From an uncultured Alphaproteobacteria bacterium (GTDB lineage Bacteria; Pseudomonadota; Alphaproteobacteria; Rhodobacterales; Rhodobacteraceae): DNA of 32,407 nt. The DNA is taken from positions 1 to 32,407 of the forward strand of contig CACMAH010000015.1 of assembly GCA_902611605.1 (NCBI GenBank), written 5' to 3'. This document shows positions 1 to 8,257 of the stretch, one piece after another. The position numbers and the translations under genes are program-made. Position 1 is the first letter of the stretch. Each line of letters starts with the position of its first letter. The notes below the pieces were generated by a model that ran no database searches, was not told where the DNA came from, and saw nothing but the letters and a program-made list of their open reading frames with translations.

Positions 1-816
1 AGATTATGAAAAATTTAAAACTATTATAAAATATATGTTTATATGTACTCCATTACTACAAACACTTATAAACATTCATAAGAATATTTAGAAGAAATAA
101 TAGCTAATGGTAAACTCCTTCTTTTAAGAGAGAAGGGAGTAATTTTAATAGATATGAGATAAAATTATATGTATGTATTCCTTTTTATTATTTGCATAAT
201 ACGGTGCGTCCAAACTTATTAAAAGTAAATTGTACAGGTGCTGAAAAAGTAAATCATAATGAATAGGTAAAAGTTATAACTGAATAAAAACCATTCAAAA
301 AATCTATAAATCTTATTTATTTATAATTTTAGTATTGAAGGTATCAAATATAAAAATTAACTCAACTTGTTTAAAATATAAATGATATATAGTTAAAAAT
401 AGGCTATAGATACTTATGTAGGCACACTTCATAAGAAGGATTGGTATTAAAAATGTATTCCTACGTTTATACTTTTCTAAATTAATTTATAATAAAATTT
501 CAGTTATTTATATCAAAATTAAAATAATTAAATTAGTAACAATTTTACAGATTTCATTTTCTTAAAATTCTATTTTATATTATGTATTGTAAATAGATCT
601 CTTTTTTTTAGAACTTATTATGAGTAGGATTTTTTTTTATTAATTTATTACAAATCCTTATCTAATTTTATTCGCATAATATATATTATGTAACTTTTTA
701 TTATACAATATAATTTAAAAAAAGATAATTAAGTATAAAAAACAAAGAAAATATTAAAGAATATAAAATCATTTATTAATTTGTATTTGCTAAATAGTTT
801 ATTTTATAATTATTAA
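1..816. other. Long AT-rich stretch without an intact gene
   Basis: No convincing intact gene is visible on either strand. The sequence is extremely A/T-rich with runs of T (about 600-610 and 629-637). The first 300 bases hold two short open stretches in different frames: frame 1 at 82-156 and frame 3 at 114-263. They read like protein but are closed by stops and have no start, which could be a decayed gene or chance. A hairpin lies at 114-140. From about 300 to 816 I see nothing beyond A/T-rich sequence that must hold the promoter of the downstream miaA-pur genes. A TATAAT at 709-714 is a possible -10 box without a good -35. Confidence 0.6.
114..140. terminator. Imperfect hairpin, possible terminator
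   Basis: An imperfect inverted repeat: ACTCC pairs with GGAGT, then after one bulged G (135) TTCTTT pairs with AGAGAA including one T-G wobble, around a four-base loop (125-128). It is followed by AATTTTAATA, not a clean T run. It could be the transcription end of a gene left of the window or a remnant. Its energy was not computed. Confidence 0.25.
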
Positions 817-1749
817 ATGAATTTTAATATAAAAAATGAGTTTGAAGCACTTGTAATTTCAGGTCCAACCGGTTCAGGAAAAAATAAGATAGCTAATATA
901 CTTGGAAATTACTATCCAATTATGGTCATAAATGCAGATGCAATTCAAGTTTATAAGAAGTGGAAAATTTTATCTGGACGTCCAACAGATATTGAACAAA
1001 AAAAAGTAATTCATAAACTATACGGACATTATGATGGAAACTATTATAATGTTGGAAAATGGTTGAAAGAAGTTTCTTATTATGTTGATATAGCAAAAAA
1101 AAATGATCTTCTTCCCGTTTTTGTTGGAGGTACAGGTCTTTATTTAAATCTTCTTTTTCAAGGTATCTCTAATATTCCAAGTATACCAATTAAAATTAGG
1201 AATAAAGGAAAACAGATATTAAACTCTGATCCTCTTTTTTTTTATAGTTATTTAAAACAAAACGATCCTCATATTTTATCAATTATTGATTGCAATAATA
1301 GTAGACGATTACAAAGAGCATGGGAGGTCATGGAAACTACTGGAATAAGTTTAATAGAGTTTCATAAAGATCGTGAAAATCCTATTTTAAATTCTAAAAA
1401 AACAAAAAAAATTGTTTTAAGTGTTGATAAAATTCTATTAAATAAAATCATAGACTTAAGATTCGATAAAATGATAGCATCTGGTGCTATTTATGAGTGC
1501 CAAAGAGTTTTAGATGAAGGTTTTTGGGATTACACTATGCCCTCTTCAAAGATTATTGGTGCTCAAGAATTAGTTTTATATTTACAAAATCTAAAGTCAT
1601 TAAAAGATGCAATTTTAGAGGCAAAAATTAAGACACATCAATTTGCTAAAAGACAACGAACTTGGTTTAGAAAAAATATGAAAAATTGGAAGAAAATTGA
1701 AATAACAAATTCTACTACTTTTGATAAATCCTTGCTAAATTTGATATAA
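817..1749 (+). CDS. miaA: tRNA dimethylallyltransferase MiaA
   Basis: Transfers a dimethylallyl group to N6 of A37 in tRNAs that read UNN codons, in the cytoplasm. The 310-residue length is normal for the family. The P-loop GPTGSGKN is at residues 16-23, followed by the NADAIQVYK segment, the SGRPT segment and VGGTGLYLNLLFQG. The C-terminal part carries the KRQRTWFRKN stretch typical of MiaA (usually F-A-K-R-Q-x-T-W). The start is the ATG at 817, which places the P-loop normally; there is no clear Shine-Dalgarno. purB follows after 6 bases on the same strand, suggesting co-transcription. The only oddity is the long non-coding stretch upstream. Confidence 0.95.
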   Translation: MNFNIKNEFEALVISGPTGSGKNKIANILGNYYPIMVINADAIQVYKKWKILSGRPTDIEQKKVIHKLYGHYDGNYYNVGKWLKEVSYYVDIAKKNDLLPVFVGGTGLYLNLLFQGISNIPSIPIKIRNKGKQILNSDPLFFYSYLKQNDPHILSIIDCNNSRRLQRAWEVMETTGISLIEFHKDRENPILNSKKTKKIVLSVDKILLNKIIDLRFDKMIASGAIYECQRVLDEGFWDYTMPSSKIIGAQELVLYLQNLKSLKDAILEAKIKTHQFAKRQRTWFRKNMKNWKKIEITNSTTFDKSLLNLI

Positions 1750-1755
1750 AATTCA

Positions 1756-3054
1756 ATGATTGATAGATATTCTCGTAAAGTAATGACCGATATTTGGTCA
1801 GATCAAAAAAAATATGAAATCTGGTATGAAATAGAACGCTATGCTTGTGAAGCCCAAGCGAATTTGGGTGTTATACCTAAAGAAATTATTGATACACTAG
1901 ATCAAAATAAAAATATCATATTTGATGCAAAAAGAATAAATGAAATTGAAAAAGAAACTAAACATGACGTTATCGCCTTTCTTACATTTATCTCGGAAAT
2001 AATTGGGGACGATGCTAGATTTATTCATCAAGGAATGACTTCTTCCGACGTATTGGATACATGCTTTTCTATTCAATTATTTAGATCTTCTGAGTTATTA
2101 ATTGAGGATTTAAAAACTCTACTTAAAAATTTAAAAAATCTAGCCTTAAAACATAAATTTACAAAATGTATAGGCAGAAGTCATGGTATTCATGCAGAAC
2201 CAACAACTTTTGGTTTAAAAATGGCTCAAGCTTATACTGAGATGAATAGAAATCTAGAAAGACTTAAAACTGCAAGCGAAGAAATAAGAGTTGGTGCCAT
2301 TTCTGGGGCTGTAGGAAATTACTCAAGTATTGATCCTAAAGTAGAAGAATATGTTTGTAAAAAATTGGGCCTTAAGGTTGAAGAAATTTCTACTCAAATA
2401 ATCCCAAGAGATCGTCATGCTGCATTTTTTTCTACACTTTCTGTAATAGCATCTTCTATAGAAAGATTAGCTGTAGAAATCAGACACCTTCAACGCACTG
2501 AAATTATGGAAGTTTCTGAATTTTTTTCTAAAGGACAAAAAGGATCTAGTGCAATGCCTCATAAAAAAAATCCTATTCATTCCGAAAATTTAACTGGATT
2601 ATCTAGACTAATTAGAATGAGTGTGATTCCAGCATTAGAAAATATTGTACTTTGGCATGAAAGAGATATTTCTCATAGTTCTGTAGAGAGAGTAATAGGA
2701 CCTGATGCTACAGTAATTTTAGATTTTGCATTAACAAGATTATCTTTACTTATGGAAAATCTTATTGTCTATCCTGAAAATATGAAAAAAAATCTCTATA
2801 AATTAAATGGTGTTATATTTTCTCAAAATGTTCTTCTAAAACTTACTCAAAAAGGAATTAGTAGAGAAGAATCATATAAAATTGTTCAAAAAAATGCCTT
2901 ACAAGCTATAGATGATGATGTATCTTTCAAAGATTTGCTATTAAATGATAAAGAAACTATGAACGTATTATCCCCAAAAGAATTAGATCAAATTTTTGAT
3001 ATTTCAAGATATTTTAAACATGTAGATACCATTTATAAAAGAATTTTTGGTTAA
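1756..3054 (+). CDS. purB: Adenylosuccinate lyase
   Basis: Cleaves SAICAR to AICAR and adenylosuccinate to AMP, releasing fumarate, in purine synthesis. The 432-residue length matches the Bacillus-type/alphaproteobacterial enzyme. Family landmarks are MTSSDVLDT (94-102), the GRSHGIHAEPTTF segment with the catalytic-region histidines (140-152), and the fumarase/aspartase superfamily signature GSSAMPHKKNP (263-273), whose mobile loop carries the catalytic serine. The gene starts 6 bases after miaA, and purC follows after 33 bases, so it belongs to the purine run. No strong Shine-Dalgarno precedes the ATG. Confidence 0.96.
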   Translation: MIDRYSRKVMTDIWSDQKKYEIWYEIERYACEAQANLGVIPKEIIDTLDQNKNIIFDAKRINEIEKETKHDVIAFLTFISEIIGDDARFIHQGMTSSDVLDTCFSIQLFRSSELLIEDLKTLLKNLKNLALKHKFTKCIGRSHGIHAEPTTFGLKMAQAYTEMNRNLERLKTASEEIRVGAISGAVGNYSSIDPKVEEYVCKKLGLKVEEISTQIIPRDRHAAFFSTLSVIASSIERLAVEIRHLQRTEIMEVSEFFSKGQKGSSAMPHKKNPIHSENLTGLSRLIRMSVIPALENIVLWHERDISHSSVERVIGPDATVILDFALTRLSLLMENLIVYPENMKKNLYKLNGVIFSQNVLLKLTQKGISREESYKIVQKNALQAIDDDVSFKDLLLNDKETMNVLSPKELDQIFDISRYFKHVDTIYKRIFG

Positions 3055-3087
3055 ATTTGAAGAGATAAAAAAACTTAAATTATTAAA

Positions 3088-3804
3088 ATGACTTTACAAA
3101 AAAAAATATATGAGGGTAAAGCAAAAACCATTTTTTCTGGACCTAAAGAAAATACCCTTATTCAATATTTTAAAGATGATGCAACTGCTTTTAACGCAAA
3201 AAAATTTAAAGTTCTTGAGGGTAAAGGTAAAATAAATAATCTAATATCTGAGCACTTAATGAAGATATTATCTAATAATCAGATCCCAAATCACTTCATA
3301 AAGAAAATTAGTAATAGAGAACAATTAATACATCAGTGTAAGATTATTCCTCTAGAAGTTGTTGTAAGGAATATAGCTGCAGGATCAATTTGCAAAAGAT
3401 TAGGAATAAAAGAAGGAAAGATATTTAAAGATCCTATTATTGAATTTTATTATAAAAATGACAAACTAAATGATCCTATTGTAAATAATAGTCATATAAT
3501 ATCTTTTGGCTGGTCTAATAAAGAAGAATTATTAAAAATAAAAAAAATATCACTTAAAGTTAATGAAATACTCAAAAGAAAATTTGAAGAAATTTCCATT
3601 CTTCTTATTGATTTTAAATTAGAATTTGGAAGAAAAACTTCTAACAATTCTTTGGTAGTTGCTGATGAAATAAGTCCTGATTCTTGTCGCTTATGTGATA
3701 TGAATAGTAATGAAAAATTTGATAAAGATATCTTTCGATATGATAAAGGTAATCTCGTGGAGGCTTATGAAAAATTATTAGTTAGACTAGGAATAATAAA
3801 ATAA
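3088..3804 (+). CDS. purC: SAICAR synthetase PurC
   Basis: Phosphoribosylaminoimidazole-succinocarboxamide synthase. It joins CAIR and aspartate with ATP to give SAICAR, the substrate of PurB encoded just upstream. The 238 residues are normal for the short bacterial form. Visible family motifs are YEGKAKTIF near the N-terminus (ATP-binding region), PLEVVVRNIAAGS, LIDFKLEFG and ADEISPDSCRLCD. All key segments are present with no frameshift. In many alphaproteobacteria a DUF1476 gene sits between purB and purC; here only 33 bases separate them, so that gene is absent at this position. Confidence 0.96.
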   Translation: MTLQKKIYEGKAKTIFSGPKENTLIQYFKDDATAFNAKKFKVLEGKGKINNLISEHLMKILSNNQIPNHFIKKISNREQLIHQCKIIPLEVVVRNIAAGSICKRLGIKEGKIFKDPIIEFYYKNDKLNDPIVNNSHIISFGWSNKEELLKIKKISLKVNEILKRKFEEISILLIDFKLEFGRKTSNNSLVVADEISPDSCRLCDMNSNEKFDKDIFRYDKGNLVEAYEKLLVRLGIIK

Positions 3805-3844
3805 TTTAATTTTATGTATTTCTATTTGTAGAAGGTTTAGTTTA

Positions 3845-4084
3845 ATGAGAGTAAGGATAAATATAGTTTTAAAATCTAGTGTCCTTGACCCACAAGGTCA
3901 AGCTGTGGCTACCTCGTTGTTAGGACAAGGTTTTGATAACATAAAAAATGTGAGACAAGGCAAAATTCTAGACATAGAATTTAATTCTAAAGAAGTTGAT
4001 ATAAATATGATAAATGAAATGTGTGAAGGTTTTCTAACTAATCCTCTAGTTGAAGATTATGCCATAGAGGAAATAAATACGTGA
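3845..4084 (+). CDS. purS: FGAM synthase subunit PurS
   Basis: Small subunit of the three-part formylglycinamidine ribonucleotide synthase (PurS-PurQ-PurL), which converts FGAR to FGAM using glutamine and ATP. The 79 residues carry the usual PurS layout: MRVRINIVLKSSVLDPQGQA at the N-terminus, the NVRQGKILDIEF segment and a C-terminal NPLVEDYAIE. The ATG is preceded by GAAGG at about 3831-3835, one of the better Shine-Dalgarno sites in this window. The stop codon overlaps the region just before the purQ start, so the two are probably translationally coupled. Confidence 0.95.
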   Translation: MRVRINIVLKSSVLDPQGQAVATSLLGQGFDNIKNVRQGKILDIEFNSKEVDINMINEMCEGFLTNPLVEDYAIEEINT

Positions 4085-4086
4085 CT

Positions 4087-4743
4087 ATGAAGATAGGTAT
4101 TGTCGTATTTCCTGGATCTAATTGTGATAATGACTTATTTCGTGCCTTTGAAAAGCAAAAACTATATCAAGTATTATTTTTATGGCATAAAGATACTGAC
4201 CTACCAAAAGACTTAGATTTGTGTGCAATTCCAGGTGGGTTTTCATTTGGTGACTATTTAAGAACTGGTGCAATTGCTTCAAAGTCACCTATAATTAATT
4301 CTATAATCAAATTTGCAAACTCTGGACGATTTATTTTAGGTATATGTAATGGATTTCAAATTCTTTGTGAAACTGGATTGCTCCCTGGTGTTCTTTTGAG
4401 AAATAAATCAACAAAATTTGTTTGTAAAAATCAAATTCTTAAAGTTTGTAATTCAAATACACATTTTTCAAAATTATATAACGAAAATGAAGAGGTTAAT
4501 TTTCCTATAGCACATCATGATGGTAATTATTTTGTTAATAATGAAACAAAAAAAATGATTTATGACAATAATCAAATAGCATTTAAATATCATAAAAATA
4601 ATCCAAATGGATCTGTTGACAATATTGCAGGTGTCTATTCTCAAAATCATAGAATATTAGGCTTAATGCCACATCCAGAAAGAAGAGTAACTAGCGAAAT
4701 AGGTTTAGATGGAGAAAGATTGTTTAAAAGTTTAAATGTATAA
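4087..4743 (+). CDS. purQ: FGAM synthase glutaminase subunit PurQ
   Basis: Class I glutamine amidotransferase that supplies ammonia to PurL in the PurSQL complex. The nucleophile is Cys87 in LGICNGFQIL, and the rest of the triad is His196 and Glu198 in MPHPER. The N-terminus KIGIVVFPGSNCD is typical. I place the start at the ATG at 4087. A GTG at 4081 would add two residues and overlap the purS stop, and is less like known PurQ starts. purL is not in this window; the next gene (msrP) is convergent after 11 bases, so the purine run ends here. Confidence 0.95.
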   Translation: MKIGIVVFPGSNCDNDLFRAFEKQKLYQVLFLWHKDTDLPKDLDLCAIPGGFSFGDYLRTGAIASKSPIINSIIKFANSGRFILGICNGFQILCETGLLPGVLLRNKSTKFVCKNQILKVCNSNTHFSKLYNENEEVNFPIAHHDGNYFVNNETKKMIYDNNQIAFKYHKNNPNGSVDNIAGVYSQNHRILGLMPHPERRVTSEIGLDGERLFKSLNV

Positions 4744-4754
4744 AGCTTATAAAA

Positions 4755-5723
4755 TTATCTAAATAACCTATCTCCTAAATTAGAAAAGTTGGAATAGAGA
4801 GCTGAAACCTCAGGACCATAACCATTATAAATTTCTGTCTCACGTTCCCCTCCTCCTAATACCCTCTCAGTTTTTTGTGACCATCTTGGATGGTCCACAG
4901 CTGGATTAACGTTTGCCCAAAAACCATATTCATTTGATGCTAAATTTTCCCAAAAACTCACTGGTCTTTTATCCGTAAATTCAATTTCAACTATTGATTT
5001 AATGGACTTAAAACCATATTTCCATGGTAAATGTAATCTTATCGGAGCTCCAAATTGATTATGTAGATTTTTTCCATAAGCACCAAGTACAACAAAAGAA
5101 AGTTCATTGTTAGCTTCCTCAATTGTTAAACCTTCTGTATAAGGCCAAGGATACCATCTTGCCTTTTGTTCGGTAGCTATTTTAGGATTATAAAAAGTAG
5201 TAAATTTAATATATTTTGCTGATGATAAAGGATTACAATGGTTAATAAGTTTAGACATTTGAAATCCTAACCAAGGAACTACCATGGACCAAGCTTCTAC
5301 ACAGCGATGTCTATAAATTCTTTCTTCTAGTTTAAATCTATTAATTAGATCATCTACTTCTAAAATCATAGATTTTTTAACTAAACCAGTAATTTTTAAT
5401 TTCCAATTATCAGTATCTAATTTTTGGGATTCTTTCCAAATATTTTTTGTTGATCCAAATTCAAAAAAGTTGTTATATTTAGTACTTAGGTTTTCAGAAG
5501 TGATTTCAGAAATTATGTTATATTTGTTATTTTTTATAAAATTAAAATTATTAATATTATTTTGAGATGCTGTCCCGTATTTACTTAAACAACTGTAAGT
5601 AATAGCAGAAGATCCCAAATAAAATGAAGATTTTTTTATAAATTCTCTTCTATTAAAGTAAAGATCCTCACTAGTTACATTACTTTCTCTTATAAGCCAC
5701 CTTGGTTTTTTGAAAGTATTCAT
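4755..5723 (-). CDS. msrP: Periplasmic methionine sulfoxide reductase catalytic subunit MsrP (YedY)
   Basis: Molybdopterin enzyme that reduces methionine sulfoxide in periplasmic proteins. The N-terminus holds a twin-arginine signal, NRREFIKKSSFYLGSSA (residues 24-40), for folded export. Cys141 in RHRCVEAWSMVVPW is the expected molybdenum ligand. Other family segments are FTTFYNPKIATEQ, WYPWPYTEGLTIEEA, GAPIRLHLPWKYGFKSIK, and the C-terminal tail with AVDHPRWSQ and ERETEIYNGY. The length of 322 residues is normal. The membrane haem partner MsrQ is often next to msrP but is not in this window, so it must lie elsewhere or be missing. The gene ends 11 bases from purQ, tail to tail. Confidence 0.95.
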   Translation of the reverse strand: MNTFKKPRWLIRESNVTSEDLYFNRREFIKKSSFYLGSSAITYSCLSKYGTASQNNINNFNFIKNNKYNIISEITSENLSTKYNNFFEFGSTKNIWKESQKLDTDNWKLKITGLVKKSMILEVDDLINRFKLEERIYRHRCVEAWSMVVPWLGFQMSKLINHCNPLSSAKYIKFTTFYNPKIATEQKARWYPWPYTEGLTIEEANNELSFVVLGAYGKNLHNQFGAPIRLHLPWKYGFKSIKSIVEIEFTDKRPVSFWENLASNEYGFWANVNPAVDHPRWSQKTERVLGGGERETEIYNGYGPEVSALYSNFSNLGDRLFR

Positions 5724-5744
5724 AATTTAAAGATAATTCCGAAG

Positions 5745-6452
5745 TTAATTAGTAATCATTTGGTTATGCTTCTTTTTTATAAGATCTTTTGCAGTTTCAA
5801 CTGCCATAGCTGCGTCCCTACAATATGCGTCAGCACCAATTGCTTTTCCAAATTCTTCATTTAGAGGAGCTCCACCAACTAGAATGATATAATTATCTCT
5901 AATTCCTTTTTCAACAAGACAATCAATTACCACTTTCATATAAGGCATAGTTGTGGTTAATAAAGCGGACATACCTAAAATATCAGGTTTTTCTTCTTCC
6001 AGAGCTGATAAATAATTTTCAACTGGATTATTTATGCCTAAATCAATTACTTCAAATCCAGCGCCTTCCATCATCATAGAAACAAGATTTTTTCCAATAT
6101 CGTGAATATCACCTTTAACTGTTCCTATGACCATTTTTCCTAATCTTGGCGCACCAGTTTCTATTAAAAGAGGTTTAAGAATTGCCATACCTCCTTTCAT
6201 TGCATTTGCTGCAAGAAGTACTTCAGGAACAAATAATATTCCATCTCGAAAATCTATTCCTACTATTCTCATTCCTTCTACAAGTACTTTTGTAAGAATA
6301 TCGTAAGGCTGCCATTTTCTTTCAAGAAAAATATTAACCCCCTCTTCTATTTCTTCTTTTAAACCGTCATATAAATCGTCATGCATTTGAAGTTTTAATT
6401 CTTCATCATCTAGTTCAGATAAGATAATTTCTTCCTCTTCAATATCATCCAT
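5745..6452 (-). CDS. Corrinoid (B12)-binding protein of the MtbC/MttC type
   Basis: Small corrinoid protein that carries methyl groups on a bound cobamide between methyltransferases. An acidic helical cap (about residues 1-95) comes first, then a B12-binding Rossmann-like domain (about 105-230). The base-off/His-on motif is intact: DIHDIG at 115-120 gives His117 as cobalt ligand, followed by SALLTTT from Ser162 and GGAP at 193-196. I start at the ATG at 6452 (235 residues); a GTG at 6458 would add two residues. Family members usually sit beside a methyltransferase (trimethylamine, glycine betaine or methyltetrahydrofolate type), but none is next to it here. It follows sufE after a 144-base gap and precedes msrP by 21 bases. 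The methyl donor and acceptor cannot be named. Confidence 0.88.
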   Translation of the reverse strand: MDDIEEEEIILSELDDEELKLQMHDDLYDGLKEEIEEGVNIFLERKWQPYDILTKVLVEGMRIVGIDFRDGILFVPEVLLAANAMKGGMAILKPLLIETGAPRLGKMVIGTVKGDIHDIGKNLVSMMMEGAGFEVIDLGINNPVENYLSALEEEKPDILGMSALLTTTMPYMKVVIDCLVEKGIRDNYIILVGGAPLNEEFGKAIGADAYCRDAAMAVETAKDLIKKKHNQMITN

Positions 6453-6596
6453 TAGCACACCAAAAATGTTTAAGTAAAAATATAGTTTAAATTTAATTTA
6501 AGTTTAGACATTCATCAATTATATTTCGACATTTCTTTATATAAAAACGACCAAAAACTAACAAATTATAAATTTTTGTTCTTTTAAAGATATATA

Positions 6597-7016
6597 TTAA
6601 GTCTTTGTTAAAAAATCCTTAATCTTTAAAATCATTGAATTTAAACCATTTGAACGTTGTGATGATATATGTTCATTTAAATTTAATAATTCTAGTTTTT
6701 TAAAAGGATCTAGTTCTATGGCTTCTTCTACATCTTTTTCATTATAAATTGTAGATAAGATTTTTATAAGACCTTTAACAATCATTGCATCTGAATCTCC
6801 ATCAAAAGAAAAAATTTTCTTTCCTTGAATATCTTTTATTTTGGGATTAAACCAAACTTGACTTGCGCAACCTATGACACGATGATCTTCATCTTTAAGA
6901 TCTTCAGGATAATTTTCTAATTCTTTACCCAAGTCAATTATGTAACGGTATTTATCCTCCCAATTTTCTAAAAAATTAAAATCTTCTAATATATTTTCAA
7001 ATTCTATTTTTTTCAT
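6597..7016 (-). CDS. sufE: SufE family Fe-S cluster sulfur acceptor
   Basis: SufE accepts persulfide sulfur from the cysteine desulfurase SufS and stimulates it during iron-sulfur cluster assembly. The 139 residues are a normal single SufE domain. Cys50, in HRVIGCASQVW, is the sulfur-accepting cysteine; the N-terminal NWEDKYRYIIDLGKEL and DGDSDAMIVKGLI segments are also characteristic. No other suf gene is nearby, so it is separated from the suf operon, as is common in alphaproteobacteria. It lies 19 bases after rnd on the same strand. Confidence 0.93.
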   Translation of the reverse strand: MKKIEFENILEDFNFLENWEDKYRYIIDLGKELENYPEDLKDEDHRVIGCASQVWFNPKIKDIQGKKIFSFDGDSDAMIVKGLIKILSTIYNEKDVEEAIELDPFKKLELLNLNEHISSQRSNGLNSMILKIKDFLTKT

Positions 7017-7035
7017 TTATTTTCCTACAATTTTA

Positions 7036-8193
7036 TTAACTTATATTAATTAACTTTAAACCTTCTTTACTTCTATATATGGCAACTTCTCCATTTTTGA
7101 GTTTTATTGCATCTTTTCCAAATACATCCCATCTCCATCCTTTTAAGGCTGGTATATCACTTTTCTTATCTAATATTAAATCTTCTAAATCTTGATTGGA
7201 AGCTATTAACCTTGTTGGAACTGCATATTTAGTACTTTTCATTTTTAATAAAATTTTTAAGAGATTTATAATATCCTGTAATTTTTCATTTATTACTTTT
7301 GGAATTGAATTATCTATTTTTTCAATTTTTAAAGTAAAATTTTTAATTATAGTCAAAATTTTATTTTTATATAAATCATTAAATTCGTTTTTTGAAAATA
7401 AAGATATATCATCAATCTCATCAAAATTTTTAGGCAATTGTTTTACAAAATTAACTAATTTACTATCCTTAATAACATGATTTCTGGGTAGATTTAGCTT
7501 TTTTGCAATATTTTCCCTAAAATCAATTAAATCAAAAATTAAATCTTTATTTTTAGTGCTTTTATTTACTTTTATTTTTTTATAAATAGAATTTAAATTG
7601 TGGTTATAAGTTTCTTTTTGAGTCAATTTTTTATTTTCTTCAATAATCCATTCGTTACGATTTAGTTTATCTAGAAGTTTTATTTGATGTTCGTAAACAT
7701 CACATAAATAATTTACATCATTTGAAGCATAATCTATCTGTAATTTTGAGAGAGGTCTTTTTGACCAATCTGTAAATTGAAATGATTTATCAACTTTAAT
7801 TTTTAAAAAATTAAAAACTAAACTCTCATAACTTTCTTGATCTCCAATTCCACAAACCATTGCTCCAATTTGTGTATCAAAAATTTTATTAGGCAAAAGA
7901 TTAAATAAATTTAAAAAAATTTCACAATCTTGTCTGCCTGCATGAAAAACTTTTGTAATTTTTTTATTTTTAAGAAGATTAATAAAAGGCTTAAATTCTA
8001 TTTTTTTCTCAAAGACATCAATGATTAAAATTTTTTTAAATTTTTGTTTTTTAAAAGCTAATTGAAGTAAACATAATTTTGGATAATATGTATTTATTCT
8101 TACAAATTCTGTATCAATTGCGACATAATCTGAATACTGAATTATTTCATCACAAAATAATTTTAATTCTTCTGAAGAATATGTAAATTTCAT
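7036..8193 (-). CDS. rnd: Ribonuclease D
   Basis: 3'-5' exoribonuclease that trims tRNA and other stable RNA 3' ends. A DEDDy exonuclease domain comes first, with Asp27 and Glu29 in AIDTEFVR, Asp89 in HAGRQDCEIF, and Tyr155/Asp159 in YASNDVNYL; all five catalytic residues are present. An HRDC-like helical domain follows at about residues 205-290, with the segment RENIAKKLNLPRNHVIKD. The start is taken as the ATG at 8193 (385 residues); a TTG at 8205 would add four residues. It reads toward sufE. The last 100 residues are diverged and Lys/Ile-rich, but the C-terminal GWRWDVFG and GEVAIYRS segments look conserved. Confidence 0.93.
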   Translation of the reverse strand: MKFTYSSEELKLFCDEIIQYSDYVAIDTEFVRINTYYPKLCLLQLAFKKQKFKKILIIDVFEKKIEFKPFINLLKNKKITKVFHAGRQDCEIFLNLFNLLPNKIFDTQIGAMVCGIGDQESYESLVFNFLKIKVDKSFQFTDWSKRPLSKLQIDYASNDVNYLCDVYEHQIKLLDKLNRNEWIIEENKKLTQKETYNHNLNSIYKKIKVNKSTKNKDLIFDLIDFRENIAKKLNLPRNHVIKDSKLVNFVKQLPKNFDEIDDISLFSKNEFNDLYKNKILTIIKNFTLKIEKIDNSIPKVINEKLQDIINLLKILLKMKSTKYAVPTRLIASNQDLEDLILDKKSDIPALKGWRWDVFGKDAIKLKNGEVAIYRSKEGLKLINIS

Positions 8194-8257
8194 ATTTTTA
8201 GCCAATTAAGTTCAATTTGTATTAACAACTTCGTTGTAAATTTCAAGTACAGTTTAT

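Noticed and set aside
7196-7480. 94-residue ORF on the + strand inside rnd
   Set aside because: It lies fully antisense to a well supported RNase D gene and its residues show no family motif; it is a reading-frame shadow.
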